DNA from: Bretschneidera sinensis
Lineage: Eukaryota; Streptophyta; Magnoliopsida; Brassicales; Akaniaceae
DNA: 64,000 nucleotides
Assembly (NCBI GenBank): GCA_023935145.1
Contig: CM043698.1
Location: 65,370,001 to 65,434,000 of the forward strand
Reading direction: 5' to 3'
The notes beneath the pieces were generated by a model. It worked only from the letters and a program-made list of their open reading frames with translations, ran no database searches and was not told the DNA's origin. This document shows, in pieces, positions 32,850 through 43,910 of this stretch. The translations under genes were made by a program, and so were the position numbers. How positions within the stretch are numbered: the stretch's first letter is position 1; every line of letters begins with the position of its first letter.

Positions 32850-35800
32850 AGCAATCCCATCAACATTCTAATCTTACAAAAACTAGCTTCACTTAAGGGT
32901 TTCGTAAGAATATCAGCAATTTAATCTTTTGAAGGTATGAATTCTAATCTTATATCACCTTTTTTAGCATGATCTCTTAGGAAATGATGTCTAATCTTTA
33001 TATGCTTGGTTCTAGAGTGCTGAATAGGATTTTTGGTTAGGTTGATGGCACTAGTATTATCACAAAATATAGGAATATTTTTGAGACTCATGCCATAGTC
33101 TTCTAGTTGTTGTTTCATCCATAATACTTGGGCACAACAACTGCCAGCTGCTACATATTCCGCCTCAGTGGTTGATAGTGCAACGGAATTCTGTTTCTTG
33201 GAGAACCAAGAAGTTAACATAGCACCTAAGAATTGGCATGTTCCACTTGTGCTCTTTCTATATAACCTACATCCAGCAAAATCAGCATCTGAATATCCTA
33301 CTAGCTCAAAAGATGATTCTTTACAATACCATAATCCTATGGTCTGGGTCCCTTGTAGATATCTAAGGATTCTTTTTACTGCAACTACATGTGATTCCTT
33401 AGGATTAGACTGAAATCTAGCACACATGCATACACTGAACATTATATCAGGTCTACTTGCAGTCAAATATAGTAAAGCACCTATCATGCTTCTATAATAT
33501 TTAGAATCTACAGTTTTACCTCCTTCATCAAGATCAAGTTTGGTGGTTGTGCTCATAGGCGTTCCAATTGGCTTTGAGCTTTCCATCCCGAACCTTTTTA
33601 GTAGATCTTTGATGTACTTTTGTTGATTGATGAAGATACCTCTTTTTAGTTGCTTGATTTGCAGTCCAAGGAAGTAGGTAAGTTCTCCCATCATGCTCAT
33701 TTCAAATTCACCTTGCATGCACTTTGCAAACTCTTGACACATAGATTCATTAGTAGCACCAAATATAATATCATCAACATATATTTGAACTATCAAAGTG
33801 TCATTCTTGTGAGTTTTTGTAAAGAGAGTTGTGTCTATTTTACCTCTTACAAAATCATTGTCAATCAAAAATTTACTTAATCTTTCATACCATGCTCTTG
33901 GAGCTTGCTTCAACCCATATAGAGCTTTAGAAAGTTTATATACATGATTTGGAAGATTAGGATTTTCAAATCCAAGAGGTTGTTCAACATACACCTCTTC
34001 TTCTATAAACCCATTTAAAAAGGTACTTTTCACATCCATTTGAAATAGCTTGAATTATTAAAGCATGCAAAGGCTAATAACATTCTAATAGCTTCTAATC
34101 TAGCTACAGGAGCATAGGTTTCATCAAAATCTATTCCTTCCTCTTGGTTATATCCCTTAGCAACTAGTCTAGCCTTATTTCTAGTTACTATACTATTTTC
34201 ATCCATATTATTTCTATATACCCATTTAGTTCCAATAATTGAATGATCTTTAGGTCTTGGAACTAGTTTCCAAACATTGTTTCTCTCAAATTGATTTATC
34301 TCTTCCTGCATTGAAATTATCCAATCATTATCTTTTTCTGCTTCTATAAATGTCTTAGGTTCTACTTGAGACAAATAAGCTACAAAATTGCAAATATTTG
34401 TAATGGAAGAGCGAGTTCTTACCCCTTGTGAAGGATCCCCAATTACTTGATCAATTGGATGATGATTTACATACCTCCAATCCTTGGGTAGATTTTCCTC
34501 TTGTTGACTTGAGGATGGTTGGTCCAAATTGGGAGTTGCCATCCCTTCATTTGTTTGAGAAGAACTCACTTTTGGGTCAACAATGGGAGTAGGAGTTTCC
34601 ATTCTTGGAATAAAATCTGCATCATATTTAAAAGAAACTTCTCCACTACTCATTGGATTAGATTCATCAATAGTTACATGCACAAATTCTTCTACTACTA
34701 GAGTTCTCTTATTGAAAACTCTATAAGCCTTACTAGTAGTTGAATATCCTAAAAATATCCCTTCATCGGTCTTGGAATCAAATTTACCCAAGTTAGTTTT
34801 ATTGTTATTTAAAATGAAGCACTTACTACCAAAGGCACGAAAATAGGAAATATTGGGATTTCTCCCTTTCCATAGTTCATATGGTGTTTTATCAAGCAAG
34901 AGCCTTATCAAAATTCTATTTAAAATATAGCAAGAAGTATTCACGGCTTCAGCCCAAAAATATTTTGGTAAATTATTTTCACAAAGCATTGTTCTTGAAA
35001 ATTCTTCTAGAACTCTATTTTTCCTCTCAACAACTCCATTTTGTTGAGGAGTTCTAGGAGCTGAAAAGTTGTGATTAATTCCATTTTCATCACAAAATTT
35101 TGAAAAGCTTTGATTTTCAAATTCTTTGCCATGATCACTTCTTATACTTGAAATACAAATTCCTTTTTCATTTTGTACCTTTTTGCAAAATTTTTCAAAT
35201 CCTTTGAAAGCTTCATCCTTGTAAGCAATAAAAATAACAAAGGTATATCTTGAATAGTCATCAACAATAACAAGAGCATATTGATGGCCACCTAGACTAA
35301 TGGTACTAATTGGACCAAAGAAGTCCATATTCAAAAGTTCCAAAGGTCTAGTAGTTGAGACTACATTTTTTGCTTTAAAAGATATCCTAGATTGTTTTCC
35401 CATTTGACAAGCATTGCAAATTTTGTCTTTCTCAAAATTGATTTTAGGAAGACCAATAACTAAATCTTTTCTTGAAACAATTTTTAGCAAATTCATGTTT
35501 ACATGACCAAGCCTTCTATGCCATAGCCATTGATTTTCACTAAAAGCAGGAAAACATTTTTCATTATCGGAATGCAAGGATTTCAAATCAACTATATAGA
35601 CATTTTCATGTCTATGGCCAATGAATTTGATCTTGTTGCTCTTGATGTCTATAACTAGACAATGAGAGGTCTCAAATGTGACTTTATATCCTTTGTCACA
35701 TAACTGACTAATGCTAAGTAAATTTGGCTTAAGGCCTTGTACTAGCAATACATTATCTAAGGTTGAGAAATCATTACCGACTTTTCCATGCCCGATGATC

Positions 35801-35946
35801 TTTATTTTAGTATTGTCTCCAATGGTCACAAGTCCACCATCTCTTAGAGTTAGCTCCTTGAATACGCTTTTATCACCGGTCATATGCTTCGAGCAACCGC
35901 TATCAAGGTACCAACAGTTACATTTCTCCTTGGTGTGAAGACAAAT
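32850..35946 (-). pseudogene. Sirevirus-like pol: protease, integrase, RT, RNase H
   Basis: Read on the minus strand. The protease active site [15 protein letters not shown] is at ~35905-35860. The GAG-pre-integrase/zinc region has [11 protein letters not shown] and [10 protein letters not shown]. The integrase core has [24 protein letters not shown] and [12 protein letters not shown] has [20 protein letters not shown] and YVDDIIFGAT. RNase H has GYSDADFAGC and STTEAEYVAAG. The product would cut, integrate and copy the element. Lesions are a TAG directly before protease (~35949-35947), a one-base frameshift in RT at ~34030-34039, and a TAA near 32921, after which the frame continues ~20 codons (IADILTKPLSEA). 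Otherwise the two main frames (35883-34030 and 34039-32921) are long and well preserved. Confidence 0.92.
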
Positions 35947-37960
35947 CTACATCACACAAGAATATACGATAGCACTTTTAGGTACCCAAAATTTCTTGGG
36001 TCCTTTGGGGTTAGTCCTGGAAAATACGGTTCCTTTTGGGACCCATACTTTCTTAATATGAGGTGCTCTATAAACAAGTTGATGATGCACAGTCCTAGCA
36101 TGATAGTCATAGAAATTTCTAGGATGTCTTACATGTGAATTCCTATAAACCTTAGGATAATAGTTCCTAGGATACATGTTTCTATGATAAGGAGTATGAA
36201 AATTCATGTCATTTCTATAAAGAGTATGATGATGCATTCTAGGATACCCATTATGATAATTCCTAGGATGAGCATGAGCAGAATGCATTCTTTGATTATA
36301 CACATTGTTCCTAGAATGAGCATGATAATTATTTCTAAGATGTGTATGAGCATTTCTAGAATGAGCATACATATAAGCATGAGTATTTTTAGAATGCTTC
36401 AATTTAGTATGATCATTTAAGTTTCTAGACTTCCTTGCATTTATCGAGGGAGTGCTTTTAACAATGCTAGGAGCTTTTGAAGTAGAAGCTCCATCTACAC
36501 AAGAGGCTTTCATGAATAAGCTCTCTTTTGTTTTTTGTTTTCCCAATGGAGAATATCCTACACCAGATTTTCCTCCACTTAATCTTTGGGAAGAAAGTAC
36601 TTCATCAAGTTTTTCTTTACCAAGCATAAGTCTAGATATAGTGCTGTTTAATTCAGAAATTTTATTTTTCAAATTCTCATTTTCATCTTTAAGAAAATCT
36701 TGAGACGAATCATACAGTAAAGATGATAATTTTTCTTTTTCTTCTCTAAGAATTATCATTTCTTTAGAAAGAGATGATACTTCTTTCTTAAGAACAGAAT
36801 TTCTAGAATCAAATTTCTTTAATTCTTCATGCATTTCATTTATGACTTCTAGCAGTTCTTCACTACTAGTAGCAATATTATTTTTTGAAGAGGGAGAAGA
36901 TGTTACCTCACTTTCATCATCGATTGCCATTAAACAAAGGTTGGCAATTTCCTCGTATCCGATTTCTTTGTCTGATGACTCATCTTCTTCGTCATTGCTC
37001 CAGGTAGTTGCTACCATAGCTTTCTTCTTGAAGCCCTTGTATGGTTTGTTTGAAACCGGACAATCAACTTTTATATGTCCTGGCTTCTTGCAGCTATAGC
37101 ACATAAGTGGTTCCCTTTTTGAGGTGGGATCCTTTGAGTAAGGTTTCTTGCTTTTCTTCAAGAACCTTTGTAATCGTTTGGTGATTAAAGCCATTTCACC
37201 ATCCTCTTCACTGCTCTATGCTTCTTGTTCTAATTCCTTTTCTTTGTTGCTCGTAGAAGCTTTGAGAGCAATTTGCTTTTTCTTCTTCTCATCATCATTG
37301 ATGATGGGAGTCATTTCTTCCATCTTGTATGTCAATAATGACCCTAGCAGCGTCTCAACATCAAGCTTGTCAAGATTTTTGGCCTCTTGAATGGCTGTCC
37401 TCTTTGGTTTCCATTCTGGTGGCAGAGATTTTTCTGGTTAGTTCAACTTCCTCAATATTCTTGCCAAGCAATTTTAAACCATTTATAATAGTAGTGAATC
37501 GTGAGTGCATTTCGGAAATGGTTTCGTTAGGAGACATCTTAAAAGATTCATACTCAGAAATTAGCATGTAAATTTTAGACTTTTTTACTTCACTTGTTCC
37601 TTCATATGTGACTTGCAATTTGTCCCATATTTCTTTAGCAGAAACGCATGCAGATATTTTGTTATATTCAGAAATATCTAATGCACAATGTAGCATGCTT
37701 GTTGCTCTACTATTGAGAGACATCGTTCTACAATCCTCGTCAGTAAACTCAGTTTTGAGTTTAGGCATTGTATGAAGAGTCTCTCCAATAATTATTTCTT
37801 TTAAAGGAATTTTAGGTCCTTCTTCTATAATTCTCCATAGATTGTAATCTTGTCCTTTGACGAAGATTTTCATTCTATTTTTCCAATAGTTATAATTTGA
37901 GCCATTGAACAATGGTGGTCTAGTATAAGAGTGTCCCTCAGAGTAGCTATTTGCTGCCAT
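35947..37960 (-). pseudogene. Sirevirus-like gag
   Basis: The start is MAANSYSEGHSYTRPPLFNG at 37960. The capsid part (UBN2-type) has YWKNRMKIFVKGQDYNLWRI and AKEIWDKLQVTYEGTSEVKK. A small deletion near 37425 shifts the frame, and a TAG lies at ~37216. The second frame (37194-35947) has a CCHC zinc knuckle, CYSCKKPGHIKVDCP. Next come a long coiled coil (SSLSKEMIILREEKEKLSSL) and a histidine/arginine/tyrosine-rich tail (HAHPRNYHNGYPRMHHHTLY). The coiled coil and basic tail are typical of Sirevirus gag. It is non-functional in this copy. Confidence 0.88.
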
Positions 37961-38000
37961 TGGATCAACTCTAGGATTTTAAGCCTAATAAAGAGAACAA

Positions 38001-38013
38001 GGCTCTGATACCA
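38001..38013 (-). other. Primer binding site (initiator tRNA-Met)
   Basis: The minus strand reads TGGTATCAGAGCC two bases inside the 5' LTR, a perfect match to the classic plant copia PBS. Confidence 0.93.
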
Positions 38014-38015
38014 AT

Positions 38016-39268
38016 TGTAGCTCGAGGTTTCAACCTAAGAGGGGGGGTGAATTGGGTTTTTAAAAACTTTTTGCGAAATTAATACAAGTTTATAAAAACT
38101 GATAAGCAACAAATAATAAATACAAGTAATGAGCTGTAAGTAAAGAGTTTAAGGAAAGAGGATGCAAACACAGTTATAGTGGTTCGGCAATATCGGATTC
38201 GTTCCAACCCTACGTCCACTCTCTTCAAGGAACTCCTTGAAGTAATCCACTAAGAAAACTTAGTCGCACAACTTAGCCGGGTGTTGCACAAACCGTACAC
38301 AAGCAAATTACAGGAATTGCTTAAACCGAAAAATCCCCTTCCTTTCGGAAGTTTCCCCTTCCTCTCAGAAGTAATCCCTTTACAAAGATGGTGTAAAGTA
38401 AAAGGTAGAGAGACAGCAAATGAAAGCTTATTACAACAGAAATGTCTCTCTTTCAAAGTAAAGCTTGAAGAAATGGCTTAATAAGATTATTTCAAAGCTT
38501 TTTGTGTTTCGAGAGTATAAAAACTTGATTATGTGAGATCAACTCTTTTTGAATATGTGCAGCTTGTTATTGAATGCTTAACTGAATGGGTTTATATAGC
38601 AATCAATTAATATGGCTGTTTAGGACTTTAATTTGAAAAAGATTTACTTTAAAACGTTCAGATTTGGAGTCCAACGGTCATATTTTTGAATTACCAGTCG
38701 ACTGGGTCGAGATACCAGTCGACTGGGTTCACTTGAAAAATACTCGTTTTCAGACCTTCTGGGTATCCAGTCGACTGGGGACTTTCTGTCCATTTTACCA
38801 GTCGATTGGGTTGATTCATCCAGTCGACTGGAGACTTACTGGTCAAAGTACCAGTCGACTGGGTTAATTCATCCAGTCGACTGAGTACCTTCTGACCCAT
38901 ATACCAGTCGACTGGTATATGTACCCAGTCGACTAGTATATGTACCCAGTCGACTGGGTTGTCTTCCAACCCAGTTTTTCTTCTGTTTTTCATCAAAAAC
39001 ATTTTTAAAAATAATGGTTTTTAAAAAAAAAATTTTGTGTTTGAGCCATTGAACAAGCTAATACAATGTATGAGTGAGACTTACATTGGTTCTAAACCTT
39101 AAGACCTATTCTAGATCTTCAGTCTTCACTTGATACTTGATTTGGTTCGAGTTTTTGCACTTTGTTCCTTGGCTGAATGTGTTTGGTCCTTAATACAACT
39201 TAGTTTAAACATGTTAGTTAAATAACAGTTGTGTTTTGCCATCATTAAAATACGGGCGAGGGTCAACA
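38016..39268 (-). repeat. Sirevirus-like element 5' LTR
   Basis: 1,253 bp, very similar to 28922-30181. Seven perfect CCAGTCGACTGG palindromes and three one-base variants lie at 38693-38960, upstream (in minus orientation) of CTATATAAACCC at ~38588-38598, which is the likely TATA box. Confidence 0.92.
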
Positions 39269-39372
39269 TTTTCCATTCATAATTTTAGAAGCCTTCTGAC
39301 TGTGTGCTTTTTTCTCCCCGCAAATAAGATCCTGAAGCAGATTTGTTACGAGGTAGACATTAGCATACAACA

Positions 39373-39549
39373 GCATACCGAGAAGCGAGCTTTGGGCATG
39401 CAATTCTTGAGATAAAAAACCGAACTCATGCCTATTATACTTGGCATCGTAACCATGATAATGAAGCTGTTGAAGCTGATTCTCTTTGGTTATATAATAG
39501 GTACTGGTATCCTGAAGAAGAGCCTAGCTTAGCTAATAATATGGTTTAG
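39373..39549 (+). pseudogene. Purple acid phosphatase C-terminal exon captured in CACTA-1
   Basis: 58 codons and a TAG. The segment has [40 protein letters not shown] and [10 protein letters not shown]. This is the conserved end of plant purple acid phosphatases, secreted metallophosphatases that release phosphate. The metal-binding core is absent. It lies ~100 bp right of the Sirevirus insertion, on the same strand as the callose synthase exons. CACTA-1 has thus picked up pieces of at least two host genes. Confidence 0.82.
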
Positions 39550-39984
39550 GAGACATGTTTTTTGGGTTAATGAAGCGTTCTTGTTTTCTTTCTATTTTGG
39601 TTCAGGAGTTTGCAGTTATTTTGCTAGTACTCTCCATGTAAATGCTGAAATGCCCAAGATTATGATTTGTTAAAAGTGAATTTTGTTGAAGTGTGCAGTC
39701 TTGAATATTTTCTTTTAACTACTGTATCATGAACCACAATAGTAGATGAAGCAAAAGCAGTGTAACTTCTCTAATCTCTAACTTGGGCTCTTATAGCGTG
39801 TAGGCTGCAACAAATTATATTCTAGGAATATCCTTTACTAATAAATTAAGTAACGCAATGCGACATCTTGGATCTAATAAAAGTCTTAAAATCCTTGATG
39901 TATGTATTCACTATGAATAAAACTCCAAAACTATCAAATGCAAAGATATATGGAAATAATGTAAAAACACAATTAAAACCACTT

Positions 39985-40344
39985 TTAGCGGCGCTTAAAA
40001 GTGCCGCAATATGCATAATATGTCCGCAATATAGTGGCGTTTCTAAATGCCGATATATTTCGGCGTTTAAATGAGCTTAAATATATCGGCGCTTAGAAGC
40101 GCCGCTATATAAGTATCGGTATATTTCGACGCTTAAAAGGGCCGGTATATAGCGGTGCTTCTAAGCGCCAAAATATATGCATATTGCGGCGCTTTCTTTA
40201 AGCACCGGTATTTGCGCTTCGACACCACATATACCCGCGCTTTATCCGGCGCTTGTTACAAGCGTCGGTAATGCATATTGCAGCACTTTAAAGTGTCGAA
40301 ATATACAAAAAAAAACGCTAGCGATAACCTTTTATCTTGTAGTG
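39985..40344. repeat. CACTA-1 right sub-terminal repeats
   Basis: Repeated AGCGGCGCTTAAAAGTGCCG-like palindromes alternate with ATATATCGGCGCTTAGAAGC. The terminus is ATCTTGTAGTG. The family of words resembles the left end but in a distinct version (CTTAGAAGCGCC rather than CTTTAAAGCGCC). Confidence 0.85.
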
Positions 40345-40940
40345 TATATATTATTATGTATAGAAATTTTAATTTTTTAAAGAGATATAATAATTAGACT
40401 TAATTATAAAAAATATCTTATGTTTCACTTTGTTTTTAAAAAATATCTTAAGGTTTTTTTGATGAAAAAAATCTTGTGATATATTTCTATTAGCAAAAAA
40501 TATTCTGTTGTTAGCCTATCACAAAGTATTTTTTTAGCACAAAAAATCATCGGGGCATTTTTTAAAAACGAAGTCAAACACAAAGTAATTTTTGTAATTA
40601 AGCTTAATAATTAATACTATAACTCATTAAATTATAACATACTTTACAGAAATACTCTTATTTAATATCTAAATTTTATGGTAGAAGTTTCTAAAAAATC
40701 TAAATTTAAAGGTAATTTAATAAATTTAATTAAAATTAAATTTTAACTTTTTAAAATGAAAAAACAATATGAAACATTTTAAAATAAAATATTTGTCAAT
40801 ATATATGGAACGAAAAAAGTATATAAATTAATCTTGTATGCAGGGTATTTTAAAGGCATGGCTCTTAATTTCTTTGTGACGAACCACTTTAAAATTTTAG
40901 GGCATATGTAGATTCTTCTGTGTCGAAAAAACAATTTTTT
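40345..40940. repeat. F2: second copy of the duplicated flank, right part
   Basis: It resumes homology with F1 from ~18550 to ~19110 (TATTATTATGTATAGAAATT, GGCATGGCTC, GGGCATATGTAGATTC). Homology ends near the ATTCTATGCAATGTTT stretch. Confidence 0.85.
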
Positions 40941-43600
40941 TTAATTCTATGCAATGTTTGTAATGATACTTTTGGGGTATAATAAAGATATTTTTGACGT
41001 CATGTGATAATTACATGATGCCACGTACGTCATGATTTATCTGTATTTGATCATATTTTTTATGTCTGTTAACACTTTATAATTTGTACATAAAAACTTT
41101 GGAGGAACGACATACTTTCAAAAAACTAGTTATATTAATAATCAAACTTTAAAAATATAATTATAATTTATCCTAATTTCATTTATACGGTAATAATAAA
41201 GCTAGCTTAAAAGAGTCGTTATTGTCCTTTTAATGCATGTGACAAACCTACTCTGTACACCGTTGACATTTTTTACGCGTAAAATGTCAAACAAGACGTT
41301 TTTGCGCGCCGCGGAGTTAAAGGAAGAAATTAAGACTTTTTCCTGCAGAAGAAAAGAATGAGAATGGTTCACCAACTTGTGACTTGCGTACAAAGCTAGT
41401 TTTGGCTTCTATTTGTCACGTGATAATAGAGAATAAATGTTTGTCAAGATTTGTATTATTTGATTGAAAAAATTATAAAAACATTTTTATAATATAGAGT
41501 AAATTATAATTACACTTTATTATATTTAAAATATATGACCATAAATTTTAATAATAATTAGTTCAAAGTGATCCAAAAAGTCTCGTAATTATCTGTTATC
41601 AATAATTGAATGTTACTTAGATTGAAATACTTTTCTTTCAGGTGATTTTTAAAACACTTTTAGAGTAATCTAGATTAATCATTGTTAGAATTTATAAGTG
41701 CATTCATATATTTTAATATAAAAAAATATAATTGTAGTTTGTATCAAATTATATGAGTGTTTTTATAATTTTATTTATTTATTTAAGTAAAGTCTGCTTT
41801 ATGACTATGATAAACAGATTTCAACACGAATCTTAATACAAAATTTCAATGATAATCAATCATAATTACGATAATCATCACTTCACATATTAACGATGAT
41901 TGATGACATAAATGATTTATATACTAATCAATTATAATTCATCATAATCATCACTTTTTGTATTGACAATGATTGATGATATGAAATTATATATATATGA
42001 ATTATTTAAAGTAGATTTTTGTATATTATTTGATTAGCATAAAAAAACTGGGTTTGTTACAAATCAAAAGAAAAAAATTAAATGATGATATGTACCTTGC
42101 GTGCTTGGTAGAAAAATAAAAGTGAAAGAAAATTAAAAAAAAAAAGAGTATAAAGCACTTTTCTCCTCTATCCACAGAGAAATATGTAAGAATAAATCCA
42201 AACTTTTCAATCCGAGTTTAAAAGTACATTCATTACTTCGTTCGCGCCATTTGAACAAATTGAATAGAAAAAAAGTTAAGAAAATTAGGTGGGATAGTGA
42301 ATTAATAATTAACTTATGCATTAAGTTACCTTCAAACAAAAAATAACCTCATTAACTTTATAAATTATAAAGGTATGTTGATAAAATGATATTGTTTTCA
42401 ATATTATTGGAGAATGATTGTATTTTGGATGGATCATGTGTAATGATATAATGTTAATCCAATGGTGCTTATTACTATTTTTTTTTTTGTTATCAAAGAA
42501 GATCTCGACCCATTTATTGAATATAGTTTATTTTCAAATATACTAAGAAATCATCGATATTATTTTTTTGATAATGAGGTATCCAGTTGGGCCTTTGATT
42601 GACGAATTAATCCTTGAGTATATGTGAATCATCTTATATATAGATAATTTGAAATTTGTATTTTCATTTTCACTTGAATCGATTTGTCCATTATTAGTAC
42701 TTCAAAATTACTACTCGAACATTATAATTAACTGTTAAGAAGATAAAGTCATAAAAATGAGGGACAGATTGGATGATTCTTTATCGACACTCAATAACAA
42801 TAACCTTTTGATTGCCATGGCAAGGACAATAGTAGAGATTCATTGATTTAGACTAAAACAAGTATGCATGAGCTTTGTCCTATAAATTTTTCTTTTGATT
42901 TACAACAGTCGATTTAATTTTAATTTTAATTTATCTAGATAACTATTTTTTTATTTATAAAAAATTTTTTAACGTAAAAAATCAAATTTAAAATCTCGAT
43001 TCATTCAAGTATATTTGACTTAACCTAATAATATTTGAGTAAAAGATTCTGGTGAAGCTTAATCCTATAATTAAACACCATCTTTTGTGTTAAATTGATT
43101 GGAGGCTTTTGATCTCTCCAACTCAATGATTAAGATATTTGGTGTTTTGGGTCAATCCTGAACTAGAATTTAGACAGAGATATCCATATCCATGCAACTC
43201 AATGATTAATGGATTATTTAATACAGCATTCCAAGATGCCTAATAAAACAATTGGAAGTTTAAACAAAAACCGACATCGTTTTGGTGTTTCCTTATAGCA
43301 CCAAGTAGGCAAATGCTATAACGTAGACACAAAGGTGTTGACCATGTCAAAGCTCAATATCTTCCTTCTTGTGAAAACATATATACACAGCAAGTCAAAA
43401 CAAAAATTCCTTTTCACATGCATAAAACCCTTTCTCCTTCCAGAATACTCAAAATAAATTGCATTTTTCTTTTTCTTTCCCCCGATATAACGTGTGAAGG
43501 TTAAACGCCGCAAAACCCATTATCTCTTCCCACAAATTCATAGCAAGCGCCCAGCAAAACCTATCTACTTTCCCTATTACCGGTTTCTTGGTTCGAAACG
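40941..43600. other. Intergenic DNA upstream of the WD40 gene
   Basis: AT-rich sequence with no convincing ORF or recognisable repeat. The last few hundred bases become GC-richer and serve as the promoter of the downstream gene. Confidence 0.5.
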
Positions 43601-43601
43601 G

Positions 43602-43686
43602 TCACGTCACTGGACACGTGTCACCCACCCACAACCCCTAATCACCAACTTCTATTCAATTCAATCCTCCTCTATTTATATATAAT
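43602..43686 (+). promoter_or_regulatory. Core promoter and G-box/ABRE of the WD40 gene
   Basis: GGTCACGTCACTGGACACGTG is split by a spacer into an ACGT motif at ~43604 and a palindromic ACACGTGT G-box/ABRE at 43614-43621. A TATA box (CTATTTATATATA) follows at ~43672-43684, ~230 bp upstream of the start codon. The arrangement fits a gene responsive to bZIP or bHLH factors such as ABA-responsive ABFs. That regulation is inferred. Confidence 0.6.
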
Positions 43687-43910
43687 ACTCCTCTACTTTC
43701 CTCCGGTCTTTCCTTCAACAATCAATATTTTCTCTCAACCCTTCATTTTTTTTTCCCGTCAAAACTCTCATCCCCTCAGATTTTCTCCACCTTTCTCTCT
43801 AGCTAGTCATAACCACTAACATCAACAACTTTCCCTTCCTCAGTTTTTCCTTATTGGCTTTTGGCTTTTGGTATTTGTTACTCTTTCAACTTCCATTTTA
43901 CTACATCGAA

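Larger units (their letters stand above)
28922..39268 (-). mobile_element. Sirevirus-like Ty1/copia retrotransposon with extra ORF
   Basis: A 10,347-bp element on the minus strand with 1.25-kb LTRs (28922-30181 and 38016-39268) starting TGTAGCTCGAGG and ending GGGTCAACA. Target duplications TTTTC lie at 28917-28921 and 39269-39273. The PBS TGGTATCAGAGCC matches initiator tRNA-Met. Order on the minus strand is gag, protease, integrase, RT, RNase H, a palindrome cluster with TATA, an extra 418-residue ORF, a PPT-rich tail and the 3' LTR. Long LTRs, a large coiled-coil gag, repeated CTCCCCCT/AGGGGGAG tracts and an ORF after pol fit the Sirevirus group. The LTRs are very similar, so the insertion is young, but gag and pol carry several lesions. 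Confidence 0.93.
26034..40344. mobile_element. CACTA-1: complete non-autonomous CACTA transposon with captured genes
   Basis: A 14,311-bp element (about 4 kb without the nested Sirevirus). The left end is CACTACAAGATAATTGACAT, and the right end ATCTTGTAGTG is its inverse. A 3-bp target duplication TAT lies at 26031-26033 and 40345-40347, the hallmark length for CACTA. Both ends carry dense sub-terminal palindromic repeats. The body carries callose synthase exons (27510-28823), a purple acid phosphatase terminus (39373-39549) and the shared cassette. No TNPA or TNPD transposase is encoded, so it depends on a partner. The unoccupied site is preserved in F1 near 18545-18560. Confidence 0.92.

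Noticed and set aside
36184..36420. Methionine/isoleucine-rich plus-strand ORF
   Set aside because: Antisense shadow of the histidine/arginine-rich gag tail.
43854..43910. Upstream extension of the WD40 protein ([17 protein letters not shown])
   Set aside because: It would need a TTG start. The first ATG is at 43911, and the extension reads as 5' UTR.
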